From: Desulfofustis limnaeus
GTDB lineage: Bacteria; Desulfobacterota; Desulfobulbia; Desulfobulbales; Desulfocapsaceae
DNA: 64,000 bases
Reading direction: 5' to 3'
Assembly (NCBI RefSeq): GCF_023169885.1
Contig: NZ_AP025516.1
Span: 1,612,001-1,676,000 of the forward strand
Of this stretch, positions 35,398 to 45,628 are shown one piece after another. The notes under the pieces were generated by a model, which worked only from the letters and a program-made list of their open reading frames with translations, made no database searches and was not told where the DNA came from. A program made the position numbers and the translations under genes. Each line of letters opens with the position of its first letter. The first letter of the stretch is position 1.

Positions 35398-36414
35398 TTA
35401 ATGGCCCAGCTTGGAGCGGGAGAACACGTCGTCGCCCCAGCTGCCGTGATCGCCGTTGACATAGCGCTGCAGACCGGCAAAGGCGATCATCGCGGCGTTG
35501 TCCGTGCAGTGGGCGGGGGCCGGCAGATACAGGTGCAGTGACGCCTCGGTGCAGCGACGCAGCAATTCCCGGCGGAGGCTCGAATTGGCCGAAACACCGC
35601 CGCCGATGACCAGGTGGGAGAGCGCTTCGGTCTGGGCGGCGCGGATGCTTTTTTCCACCAGAACCTCGACAACAGCCTGCTGGAATGAGGCGCACAGGTC
35701 GAAAATCGCCTGCCGTGACGCATCGTTCCGGCAGGCGAGCTGCTTGTGGAGTTGCTGGGTGGCGGTTTTCAGACCGCTGAAGCTGAAATCAAGGGAGTCG
35801 TCCAGCCAGGCGCGAGGCAAGGCAAAGCGTGACGGATCGCCCTGTTCCGCATACCGGGAAACAACCGGTCCGCCGGGGTAACCGATGTCCAGAAGGCGGG
35901 CGATCTTGTCGAATGCCTCACCGGCGGCATCGTCACGGGTCCGTCCCAGCAGGGAGAAGCGGGAAAAATCGTCGACTCTGAAAAGAGCGGTGGTTCCTCC
36001 TGAGACGATGAGGGCCAGGTAGGGGAACGGCGGCTGTCGCGGCTCGAGAAAGGCTGAGAGCAAGTGGCCACTCATGTGGTCGACACCGACAAACGGTCGA
36101 GCGAGGCTGAAGGCCAAGGCTTTGCCATAACAAAAACCGACCAGCAACGAGCCGATCAAGCCGGGGCCTTGGGTGGCGGCGATCAGGTCGATATCCCCAA
36201 GGGTCTTGCCGGCCTGGCGCAAAGCCTCATCCACCACCGCGGTGATTGCTTCGAGATGGCACCGGGAAGCAAGCTCCGGCACAACACCGCCAAACCGGGC
36301 GTGTACGGCGTCCTGGCCGGAAACAACGTTTGCCAGGACGTTTGCGTCGCCATCGATAACGGCAGCCGCCGTATCATCACACGAGCTTTCAATACCAAGA
36401 ATAATCATGGTCAT
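35398..36414 (-). CDS. tsaD: tRNA N6-threonylcarbamoyladenosine transferase TsaD
   Basis: A 338-residue TsaD (Kae1/Gcp). MIILGIESSCDDTAAAV starts the ASKHA fold, VPELASRCHLEAI and GVDHMSGHLLS supply the metal-binding histidines, LIVSGGTTALF and GGGVSANSSLR complete the nucleotide site. It transfers the threonylcarbamoyl group onto A37 of tRNA with TsaB and TsaE (tsaE is at 3431). Start ATG 36414 or ATG 36408; neither has a good ribosome-binding site. Confidence 0.95.
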   Translation of the reverse strand: MTMIILGIESSCDDTAAAVIDGDANVLANVVSGQDAVHARFGGVVPELASRCHLEAITAVVDEALRQAGKTLGDIDLIAATQGPGLIGSLLVGFCYGKALAFSLARPFVGVDHMSGHLLSAFLEPRQPPFPYLALIVSGGTTALFRVDDFSRFSLLGRTRDDAAGEAFDKIARLLDIGYPGGPVVSRYAEQGDPSRFALPRAWLDDSLDFSFSGLKTATQQLHKQLACRNDASRQAIFDLCASFQQAVVEVLVEKSIRAAQTEALSHLVIGGGVSANSSLRRELLRRCTEASLHLYLPAPAHCTDNAAMIAFAGLQRYVNGDHGSWGDDVFSRSKLGH

Positions 36415-36479
36415 CACAACAGAGCGTTTCTTCTCTGCGTTGTCGATACGGCGAGATGCCAGAGTGCTGCATGAAACGG

Positions 36480-37577
36480 TTATAGATCGCTGGTCGCCTC
36501 TCCGCCGGTCGGGTACGATCCCAGCCATTCGAAATACGAGCATTTGTTTTTGATCCGCTGGCACCCCTTGCGAATCCGTTCCTCTTCGATATGGCCCATC
36601 ATGTCGAGGAAGAATACGTACTGCCAGTTTTTCCCCTTGATTGGCCGCGATTCAATTTTCGCCAGGTTGATCCCCTCTTCGGACAAGACCGTCAGGATCT
36701 TGCTCAGAGCCCCGGGACGATCAATGGTGCCGATCAGCAGGGAGGTGCGGTCGGAACCGCTGTACTCTGGCGATTTGCTGCCGATGATCAGAAAGCGTGT
36801 GGTGTTACCCTGATAATCTTCGATGCCTTTGACCACCACCTGCAACTCGTAGGTCTTGATCGCCAGAGAAGAGGCGATGGCCCCGATATTGGGGTTGTTG
36901 GCGGCCATTTGAGCAGCGGCGCTGGTGGAGAAGACGGGCAAGGTCGGAATTCTTGGCAGGTTCTTTTTCAGCCATTCACGGCACTGGGCCAATGGTTGGG
37001 CATGCGAGGCGACCGTCTGGATGTCGGCAATGTCGCCCGACTTGCAGACCAGGTTATGGCTGATCTCGAGCCGGACCTCACCACAGATCTTGACCCGGTA
37101 TTTCATGAAAGAGTCCAGCGTGGAAAACACGGCCCCTTCGATGGAGTTCTCCACCGGGACGATACCGTAGGTCGTTCTTCCTTTCTCCACTTCCGCAAAG
37201 ACTTCATCGATTGACTCCATTGCCTTGAAATCGGCGGAGTGACCGAAGTATTTCACCCCGGCCAGGTGAGTGAAGGTGGCTTCCGGACCGAGATAAGCGA
37301 CCATAATCTTCTTCTGGGACAGGCGGCAGCTGGTGATCACCTCGTGAAAGATGGAGCGGAGGGCCTGTTCGGGGAAGACACCCCGGTTGTTTTCAAGGAG
37401 CCGGGTGTAGATTTGTCGTTCCCGCAACGGATCCCATTTGGCCCGCTTATCTTCATCCTTGAGTCTGCCGATGGCCTTGGCGCATTCGATTCGTTCTTTG
37501 AGAAGATCGAGAATAGAATCGTCTATGATATCTATTCTCCTTCTGATCTTGTTGATTTCCGGTGAGTTGTCTGTCAT
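36480..37577 (-). CDS. pheA: Bifunctional chorismate mutase/prephenate dehydratase
   Basis: A 365-residue P-protein. Residues 1-90 are an AroQ chorismate mutase (INKIRRRIDIIDDSILDLLK), about 93-270 the prephenate dehydratase (VAYLGPEATFTHLAG, PVENSIEGAVFSTLDSF, TTRFLIIG), and the end an ACT domain (TSLLIGTIDRPGALSKIL, IESRPIKGKNWQYVFFLD) for phenylalanine feedback. ATG 37577 is preferred to a TTG at 37616. It heads a minus-strand group with tsaD, DUF2062, rsmA and the alcohol dehydrogenase. Confidence 0.95.
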   Translation of the reverse strand: MTDNSPEINKIRRRIDIIDDSILDLLKERIECAKAIGRLKDEDKRAKWDPLRERQIYTRLLENNRGVFPEQALRSIFHEVITSCRLSQKKIMVAYLGPEATFTHLAGVKYFGHSADFKAMESIDEVFAEVEKGRTTYGIVPVENSIEGAVFSTLDSFMKYRVKICGEVRLEISHNLVCKSGDIADIQTVASHAQPLAQCREWLKKNLPRIPTLPVFSTSAAAQMAANNPNIGAIASSLAIKTYELQVVVKGIEDYQGNTTRFLIIGSKSPEYSGSDRTSLLIGTIDRPGALSKILTVLSEEGINLAKIESRPIKGKNWQYVFFLDMMGHIEEERIRKGCQRIKNKCSYFEWLGSYPTGGEATSDL

Positions 37578-37777
37578 GGTGTGAGCTGCTGCCGAAGTGA
37601 ATTTGCGGTATACCAACGGATGCGGTTTGGCCGGGTGTGCAGGGAGTATAGTTATTAGGCAAAAGAAAAATGTATGTCAAGCGCTAAAAGGTTGGTATAG
37701 AAAGTAGCCGGAGGCGGCGGAACCGGGGAGTGACGGTGGCTATCCCACACCTTACAAGCAACCAATAGACACAGACC

Positions 37778-38959
37778 ATGCGAACGAAGACGGAGAAGAC
37801 CTACGCAGAGATCAACGCCCGCATCAAGGCCGGCAAGGCGGTTGTTGTGACCGCCGAAGAGATGGTGGGAATCGTACGAGAAAAAGGGCCGGAAGCGGCG
37901 GCGAGACAGGTCGATGTGGTGACCACCGGTACCTTTGCACCCATGTGTTCGTCGGGAGCCTTTCTCAATTTCGGCCAGACCATACCTACCATCAAGGCCG
38001 CCCAGGTCTGGTTCAACAAGGTTCCCGCTTATGGTGGGCTGGCAGCGGTCGATGCCTATCTGGGCGTCACCGAACCGTGCGAAGACGACCCCTTGAACAA
38101 GGTCTATCCGGGAGAGTTCAAGTACGGGGGAGGGCATGTCCTGGAGGATCTGCTCAAGGGCAAGACCATCCTCTTGGAGGCCAAGGCCTACGGCACCGAT
38201 TGCTACGCTGCCCGCAAGATGAAAAAGGAGATCACCCTGGCCGATTTGCGCGATGCCCTTTTATGCAATCCACGTAACGGCTACCAGAATTACAATTGTG
38301 CCGTCAATCTCTCCGACAAGGTCGTCTATACCTATATGGGGATGCTCAAGCCGCAATGCCGCAATGCAACCTACTGCAGCGCCGGTCAACTGAGTCCGTT
38401 GTTGAACGATCCCTATTATAAGACCATCGGCATCGGCACCAGAATCTTTCTCGGGGGAGGCATCGGCTATGTGACCTGGCATGGCACCCAGCACAATCCG
38501 GATGTGCCGCGAGGTGAAAACGGTGTACCCAAACGGCCGGCCGGGACCCTGATGGTCCAAGGTGACTTGCGTCAGATGAATGCCAGATGGTTGAAAGGGT
38601 TGTCGATCCTCGGCTATGGCTGTTCGCTGGCGGTGGGGCTAGGGATTCCCATTCCCATTTTAAATCCGGAAATGGCCGCCTCTACCGGTGTCGGCGATGA
38701 TGAGATCTATACCCAGATCGTCGATTATGGGAGTGATTACACCAACAATGTCGCCCGAAATTACGGAGAAGTCAGCTATGCCCAGTTACGCAGCGGCAGC
38801 ATTACGGTCAATGGTGCTGCCGTGCCCACTGCGCCGCTGTCCAGCCTCATCCGAGCTCGTGAGATAGCCGAAATCCTGAAAAAATGGATAGGCGAAGGCC
38901 GTTTTTTTCTGCATGAACCGGCTGAACTGCTGCCCGGCCCAATGACGGACGGCGGATGA
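37778..38959 (+). CDS. Homocysteine biosynthesis protein (DUF39/HcyBio family)
   Basis: A 393-residue DUF39 protein: TYAEINARIKAGKAVVVTAE at the start, TGTFAPMCSSGAFLNFGQT, GGGHVLEDLLKGK and IGIGTRIFLGGGIGYVTWHG. In methanogens and sulfate reducers COG1900 proteins take part in making homocysteine from aspartate semialdehyde and a sulfur source, bypassing the homoserine esters. Here the usual partner ferredoxin is not adjacent; instead a LarE-like sulfur transferase overlaps by 4 bp, suggesting a dedicated sulfur donor. Divergent from pheA. Confidence 0.87.
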   Translation: MRTKTEKTYAEINARIKAGKAVVVTAEEMVGIVREKGPEAAARQVDVVTTGTFAPMCSSGAFLNFGQTIPTIKAAQVWFNKVPAYGGLAAVDAYLGVTEPCEDDPLNKVYPGEFKYGGGHVLEDLLKGKTILLEAKAYGTDCYAARKMKKEITLADLRDALLCNPRNGYQNYNCAVNLSDKVVYTYMGMLKPQCRNATYCSAGQLSPLLNDPYYKTIGIGTRIFLGGGIGYVTWHGTQHNPDVPRGENGVPKRPAGTLMVQGDLRQMNARWLKGLSILGYGCSLAVGLGIPIPILNPEMAASTGVGDDEIYTQIVDYGSDYTNNVARNYGEVSYAQLRSGSITVNGAAVPTAPLSSLIRAREIAEILKKWIGEGRFFLHEPAELLPGPMTDGG

Positions 38960-39753
38960 ACCGGATTACCCGCGGCAAACTGTCACGATTACGGGACTAT
39001 TTTCAACGGCTACCGGCTGTTGCCGTCGCCTATTCGGGTGGGGTCGATTCGACCTTGGCGGGCTACGTGGCATGTCTGGCCAAGGGAGTGGATCAGGTGC
39101 TGCTGCTCCTCGCCGATTCGTGTCTGCTGGCCGAGAGGACCAGGGCTGAAGCCGAACGGGTGGTTGTCGATCATTTCCCCGATGGCGTGCGGTTTCTTCG
39201 AGTTCACGCGGATCCCCTGGCTCTGGAATCTTTGCAGCGCAACGATCGCTACCGCTGCTATCATTGCAAGTCCCTGATCTATCGGCAGCTGTTTGCCGAG
39301 GCGCAGCGCCACGGCATCACGATGCTGGTTGACGGCACCAACGTCGATGATTTGAGCGACGACCGGCCGGGGCTTAAGGCTGCCCGGGAGATGGGGGTGT
39401 TAGCGCCGCTGGCTGAGATCGGCTTTACCAAGAAGGAGATACGGGAAGCGGCTGCTTCCTTCGCACTGCCCAACGCCCATCTTCCGGCAGAATCCTGCCT
39501 GGCCACCAGGATTCCCCGCTTGACTCCTCTTGCAGCAGATACCTTGAGAAAAATCGAACAGATGGAGGATTTCCTCGCTGCGCTTGGTTTTGCCGGTTTC
39601 CGGGTGCGAATGCAGGAGGATAGCATCCTGCTGCACGTCAGCCAGGCTGATTGGAGCCGTCTCGCCGACCACTCGTTGAGAACGAAAATTATTACGTATT
39701 TTCGAACAATAGAGGTGAGCAGAGTGAGCGTAGATTTGTGTTGTCGCCGATAG
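38956..39753 (+). CDS. larE: LarE-like ATP-dependent sulfur transferase
   Basis: A 265-residue PP-loop protein: AVAYSGGVDSTLAGYVA holds the pyrophosphatase SGGVDS motif, RCYHCKSLIYRQLF and AESCLATRI hold three cysteines. LarE of lactobacilli sacrifices one cysteine sulfur for the nickel-pincer cofactor; three-cysteine relatives can hold a [4Fe-4S] cluster and act catalytically. The pattern here fits the latter. larB and larC are not in the window, and the gene is coupled to the DUF39 gene (ATGA overlap), so a role in homocysteine sulfur delivery is an alternative. The symbol reflects family only. Confidence 0.82.
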   Translation: MNRITRGKLSRLRDYFQRLPAVAVAYSGGVDSTLAGYVACLAKGVDQVLLLLADSCLLAERTRAEAERVVVDHFPDGVRFLRVHADPLALESLQRNDRYRCYHCKSLIYRQLFAEAQRHGITMLVDGTNVDDLSDDRPGLKAAREMGVLAPLAEIGFTKKEIREAAASFALPNAHLPAESCLATRIPRLTPLAADTLRKIEQMEDFLAALGFAGFRVRMQEDSILLHVSQADWSRLADHSLRTKIITYFRTIEVSRVSVDLCCRR

Positions 39754-39919
39754 TTTGCAGCAATAACTTTGTATTCTTTGACTTTTTTTTGATTTAGTTG
39801 TTGAATAAGCCCCATGATTCAATTATGCTATCGGCGTTTTCATCGTGAGGGCCCGAAAATCAAGGGTTACGACGGGTTGACGGAAGAGCGCGATGATGCT
39901 TGTTTAGTTTTTTTTTCTT

Positions 39920-39948
39920 TTGACAATTGAATGGTCTTTGATTAAAGC
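39920..39948 (+). promoter_or_regulatory. Possible hup promoter
   Basis: TTGACA (39920-39925) and TAAAGC (39943-39948) are 17 bases apart in the AT-rich 271-bp gap before hup. The -10 box is poor. Confidence 0.4.
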
Positions 39949-40024
39949 ATCATACTCAAGGAGATAGGGAACAGCACAGCCCGTGCTGTTGCTCAGCTAA
40001 GAACGAATCAGCAGGGAGGAATTC

Positions 40025-40297
40025 ATGAACAAAAAGGAACTGATCGAGAGTATTGCCGGAGCAGCCGAAATCAGCAAAGCCGCAGCCGAAAAGGCACTGA
40101 ATGCGACGATGGCAGCCGTTGCCGACGCCTTGAAAAAAGGCGACAAAGTTACCTTGGTTGGATTCGGAACGTTCTCTGTTGCTAAACGTGACGCCCGTAC
40201 CGGACGCAATCCCCAGACCGGAAAATCCATCAAAATTCCGGCCAAAAAGATTGCCAAGTTCAAAGCAGGCAGCAAACTGTCAGACGCCATTAACTGA
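40025..40297 (+). CDS. hup: HU-family DNA-binding protein
   Basis: A 90-residue [22 protein letters not shown] at the N terminus, [26 protein letters not shown] with the DNA-intercalating beta arm (RNPQTG), and [16 protein letters not shown]. It binds and bends DNA as a nucleoid protein. GGGAGGAATTC precedes ATG 40025. Confidence 0.96.
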   Translation: MNKKELIESIAGAAEISKAAAEKALNATMAAVADALKKGDKVTLVGFGTFSVAKRDARTGRNPQTGKSIKIPAKKIAKFKAGSKLSDAIN

Positions 40298-40367
40298 GCA
40301 GGCAGTAAGATATTCCTAGCACGTTAAGAAAAGTTCCGTAAAGTTCAAGAATTCAACGAGCTGATGT

Positions 40368-40444
40368 CGGGACGTGGCTCAGTCTGGTAGAGCACAGCGT
40401 TCGGGACGCTGGGGTCGGAGGTTCGAATCCTCTCGTCCCGACCA
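40368..40444 (+). tRNA. tRNA-Pro (anticodon CGG)
   Basis: The acceptor stem CGGGACG pairs with CGTCCCG, the anticodon stem CAGCG/CGCTG encloses the loop TTCGGGA (anticodon CGG, codon CCG), the T arm has GGTTCGAATCC, and CCA is encoded (40442-40444). The 5' C is typical of proline tRNA. Confidence 0.95.
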
Positions 40445-40507
40445 TTAAACTTAGCCGATTCAACGAAATACAAGTACACGAAACTTGATTAGCATGCTGG
40501 TAAGGTA

Positions 40508-40541
40508 AAAGCCGCTCCCCCTGGGAAGCGGCTTTTTCTTT
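40508..40541 (+). terminator. Rho-independent terminator after tRNA-Pro, site of intron insertion
   Basis: AAGCCGCT pairs with AGCGGCTT around the loop CCCCTGGGA and is followed by TTTTTCTTT. The group II intron starts right after this T-rich tail. Confidence 0.8.
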
Positions 40542-42427
<1,886 letters not shown>

Positions 42428-42428
42428 T

Positions 42429-43502
42429 ATGAAGAAATTGCGCTCAGGATACACCACCGGCGCTTGCGCCGCCGCCGCCGCCAAAGGGGCCGCACTGGAA
42501 TTGTTTGACCGCGGAACGGAGGAGGTGACTATCGCTTTTCCCGACGGGTCTCGCCATCGGTTTTCCCTGTTATGGCGAAAGATCGACAACGGGCACGGCT
42601 GCGCCGCCGTGCGCAAGGATGCCGGCGATGATCCGGATGTGACCAATGGTGCCGAAATCGTCGCGCGGGTCAGACGAGGAGGAACACCGGGCGACGCTGA
42701 GTCTCCGATAGCGATTGTCGGGGGGGATGGAGTAGGGGTTGTTACCAAACCGGGGTTGGCGATACCCGTCGGAAGCCCTGCCATCAACCCCGTACCACAA
42801 CAGATGATCCGTCAGGCCGTCGGCGAGGCCCTGCAGGAATCGGGACGATCAGCGGCACCATCGCTGGAGGTGTGCATCGAGGTTCCCTGTGGGGAAGTGC
42901 TGGCGACCAAGACCTTGAATGCCAGGTTGGGGGTGATCGGTGGCATCTCGATACTTGGTACCACCGGTATCGTCAAACCCATCTCGGCCGAGGCCTGGAC
43001 GGCAACTATCGCCACATCAATGAAGGTGGCACTGGCGACCGGAAGGACGGAGATCGTGCTGGCCACCGGCAGGACCTCGGAGCGGGCCGTGCAGGCGATC
43101 GTCCGTTTCCCGGAAGAGGCCTTGATCATGATGGGCGACTACCTGGAGTTTTCTCTGCTGGAAGCACGAAAATACCCGTTTCACCGCATCCACATGGCGG
43201 CCATGTGGGCCAAGCTGCTCAAGGGGGCGATGCAGAAACCGCACACCCACGTCCGACACGGCATGCTCGAGGTTGAAGACATTCTCGCCTTCCTGCGTCG
43301 GCAGAAGATTGCCGACCAGACTCTGGAGCTACTGCGTGGGGCGCATACCGCCCGCGAGATCCTCGAGCGATTGCTGGAAATCGATAAAACGGTTATTGAC
43401 ATGGTTTGCGGTTGTGCCAAAAAGCACTACGAGGAACTGAGCGGTCTCCCGGTTTCGTTGTATCTGGTCGGACCGACAGGCAGGATTCTTTATCGGTCTT
43501 AA
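42429..43502 (+). CDS. cbiD: Cobalt-precorrin-5B C1-methyltransferase CbiD
   Basis: A 357-residue CbiD: MKKLRSGYTTGACAAAAAKG at the start, then PNDGSPDDV-like VRKDAGDDPDVTNGAEI, GVVTKPGLAIPVGSPAINP and ILGTTGIVKPISAEAW. It methylates C1 in the anaerobic corrin pathway. The ATG lies one base after the group II intron. No usual ribosome-binding site is present either upstream in the intron's last stretch or in the spliced product, which ends in the T-rich tail of a terminator. The protein itself appears intact. Confidence 0.93.
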   Translation: MKKLRSGYTTGACAAAAAKGAALELFDRGTEEVTIAFPDGSRHRFSLLWRKIDNGHGCAAVRKDAGDDPDVTNGAEIVARVRRGGTPGDAESPIAIVGGDGVGVVTKPGLAIPVGSPAINPVPQQMIRQAVGEALQESGRSAAPSLEVCIEVPCGEVLATKTLNARLGVIGGISILGTTGIVKPISAEAWTATIATSMKVALATGRTEIVLATGRTSERAVQAIVRFPEEALIMMGDYLEFSLLEARKYPFHRIHMAAMWAKLLKGAMQKPHTHVRHGMLEVEDILAFLRRQKIADQTLELLRGAHTAREILERLLEIDKTVIDMVCGCAKKHYEELSGLPVSLYLVGPTGRILYRS

Positions 43503-43523
43503 AGGGCACTGGGCGGAGACGTG

Positions 43524-44753
43524 ATGCATACCATATACGTGGCAGGCCTGGTCGGCGACCACCTCCCCGAACATATCAGGGCCTTGGCAAGCAGTGGTGG
43601 AGCCAGTCTGGTGGCCTCGCCGACGATACATGCCCGGGTCAGCGAACAACTCCCGGAGTTCGCCTCTTTTCCCTGGATACCGATCACTCCGTTGGAACCG
43701 TGTCTGGAAACCGTGGCAAGGCAGGTGGGTGACGGACCGGTGATCATTCTGGTTACCGGCGATCCCCTGTTCTATGGGGTCGGCAGGATCGTGCAAAAAC
43801 GGTTTGCCGATCGGCCGGTCGTCTTCCTGCCAACCGTCTCGACCATGCAGCTCTGCTTCGCTCGCTTTGGTATCGCCTGGGACAACGCCGGATTCCTCAG
43901 TCTGCACGGGCGTCCTCTTGAGTTGCTGGCGGAACGGTTGCAGGAACAGACCTTGTTTGTGTTCACCGACGCCCGTCATAACGCCACGGTAATAGCCCGC
44001 TTTCTGCTGGGACGGATCGGCGAAACGGCAGTTTCCTCATATCTGATGCATGTGGCCGAAAACCTTGCCACCACGCACGAACGGCTCTTTTCCGGAACGC
44101 TGGCGGCGGCCGCACAGCAGTCTTTTGGCCAGCCGCATTGTCTGATCGTGCAGAAGGTACACCAGCCGTCCAGCGTACCGCCCTATCGGTTCGGCCTGAA
44201 AGAGGAGGACCTGGTCCATAGCCGCGGTCTCATCACCAAAAACGAGATCCGGGCGGCTGTTCTCCATGCTCTGGCCCTGCCCGAGCGCGGTGTCTTGTGG
44301 GATATCGGTGCCGGGTCGGGCTCGATCGGCATCGAGGCGGCACGTTTGTTTCCCGCGCTAACGGTCTACGCCGTCGAGCGCAATCCGGCGGAGATAGCCA
44401 ATATCACCAATAACCGGGAGCGCTTCCAATGTTGGAACCTGGTGCCGGTGCAGGGGACGGCTCCTTCGGCGCTGGCGGGTCTGCCCCGACCGGATCGAGT
44501 CTTTGTCGGCGGCAGCGGCGGCAATCTCGAGATTCTCCTGAGGTACCTGAGTGAGACAATCGCTGCCGGAGCGATCATGGTCGTTACCGCTGTGAGACCG
44601 GAGACGCGACAGGTCGCCCCGGCGCTTCTCGCTGGGCAGGGATGCCGGGTGAGCATCAGCCGGGTTGCGGTGAGCCGGTTCGACTATCCGGCCCTGGCGG
44701 AGACGAGGCTCAACCCTATTGACATCATTCAGGCGGAGAAACGAGATGGATGA
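43524..44753 (+). CDS. cbiET: Bifunctional cobalt-precorrin-7 C5- and C15-methyltransferase (CbiE-CbiT fusion)
   Basis: A 409-residue fusion. The N-terminal half is CbiE (tetrapyrrole methylase fold, VTGDPLFYGVGRIVQKRF, FGIAWDNAGFLSLHGRP); the C-terminal half from about residue 235 is CbiT (LITKNEIRAAVLHALALP, LWDIGAGSGSIGIEAARL, FVGGSGGNLEILL). It corresponds to CobL. ATG 43524 is preferred over GTG 43521, with GGAG five bases before. It lies 21 bp after cbiD and overlaps cbiF by 8 bp. Confidence 0.93.
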   Translation: MHTIYVAGLVGDHLPEHIRALASSGGASLVASPTIHARVSEQLPEFASFPWIPITPLEPCLETVARQVGDGPVIILVTGDPLFYGVGRIVQKRFADRPVVFLPTVSTMQLCFARFGIAWDNAGFLSLHGRPLELLAERLQEQTLFVFTDARHNATVIARFLLGRIGETAVSSYLMHVAENLATTHERLFSGTLAAAAQQSFGQPHCLIVQKVHQPSSVPPYRFGLKEEDLVHSRGLITKNEIRAAVLHALALPERGVLWDIGAGSGSIGIEAARLFPALTVYAVERNPAEIANITNNRERFQCWNLVPVQGTAPSALAGLPRPDRVFVGGSGGNLEILLRYLSETIAAGAIMVVTAVRPETRQVAPALLAGQGCRVSISRVAVSRFDYPALAETRLNPIDIIQAEKRDG

Positions 44754-45528
44754 AGAGGCGCGCGGAAGGCGGGGCAAAGTCTATTTCATAGGCGCCGGGC
44801 CAGGTGCTGTCGATCTGGTGACGGTGCGCGGCCGACGGCTCATTGACGCCGCAGACTGCATCATTTATGCCGGCAGTCTGGTAAATAAGGATCTTTTTAC
44901 CGGCTGTACGGCGCCACTGCACGATTCCTCCGGGCTGAACCTTGACGAGGTCATCGAACTCATGGCAGCGGCCACCGAAAAAGGGGGCCTCGTGGCTCGG
45001 GTACATACCGGAGATCCGGCCCTGTATGGGGCCATCGGGGAACAGATGGCTCGACTTGACGAGTTGAACATAGTGTATGAAATCGTCCCCGGGGTCAGTT
45101 CGGCCTTCGCGGCGGCCGCCGCCCTCGGGGTGGAATTCACCCTTCCGGAAGTGACCCAGAGCGTCATTTTCACCCGGCGCAGCGGCAGGACCGCTGTGCC
45201 GCCGGCAGAGAGTCTCACCGGTCTTGCCGCCCATGGGGCAACCATGGTGATTTTTCTGTCGGTGGGCATGATCGATGCCGTCGTTGCCGAATTGCTCGAA
45301 GGTGGCTATGATCCTGATACCCCGGCCGCTGTCGTGATGAAAGCGAGCTGGCCGGAGCAGCGTCAGATTCGTGGGACGTTGCGGACGATTGCTACCCAGG
45401 TGGGCGAGGCAGGCATTACTCGCACCGCTTTGATCTGCGTCGGCAAGGCGTTTGCGGAAAAGATGACGGCTGCACCGTCCCGGCTGTACGCCAGGGATTT
45501 CAGCCACGGTTACCGCAGCGGTGAATGA
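44746..45528 (+). CDS. cbiF: Cobalt-precorrin-4 C11-methyltransferase CbiF (CobM family)
   Basis: A 260-residue SAM-dependent methylase: VYFIGAGPGAVDLVTVRGRR, IIYAGSLVNKDL, RVHTGDPALYGAIGEQM and VPGVSSAFAAAAALGVEFT are characteristic of CobM/CbiF. ATG 44746 has GGAGAAACGAG upstream and overlaps the cbiET stop. It ends cobalamin cluster II; hisHF follows after 100 bp. Confidence 0.94.
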   Translation: MDEEARGRRGKVYFIGAGPGAVDLVTVRGRRLIDAADCIIYAGSLVNKDLFTGCTAPLHDSSGLNLDEVIELMAAATEKGGLVARVHTGDPALYGAIGEQMARLDELNIVYEIVPGVSSAFAAAAALGVEFTLPEVTQSVIFTRRSGRTAVPPAESLTGLAAHGATMVIFLSVGMIDAVVAELLEGGYDPDTPAAVVMKASWPEQRQIRGTLRTIATQVGEAGITRTALICVGKAFAEKMTAAPSRLYARDFSHGYRSGE

Positions 45529-45628
45529 ACAGGACGACAACCAAATGACCGGGGAAAGCGGTGCATGCGGGCTTCAGCGGTGCCGGTAAGGTGGTTTTGC
45601 AGAATAACACGTTTAACGAGCTCATTTT

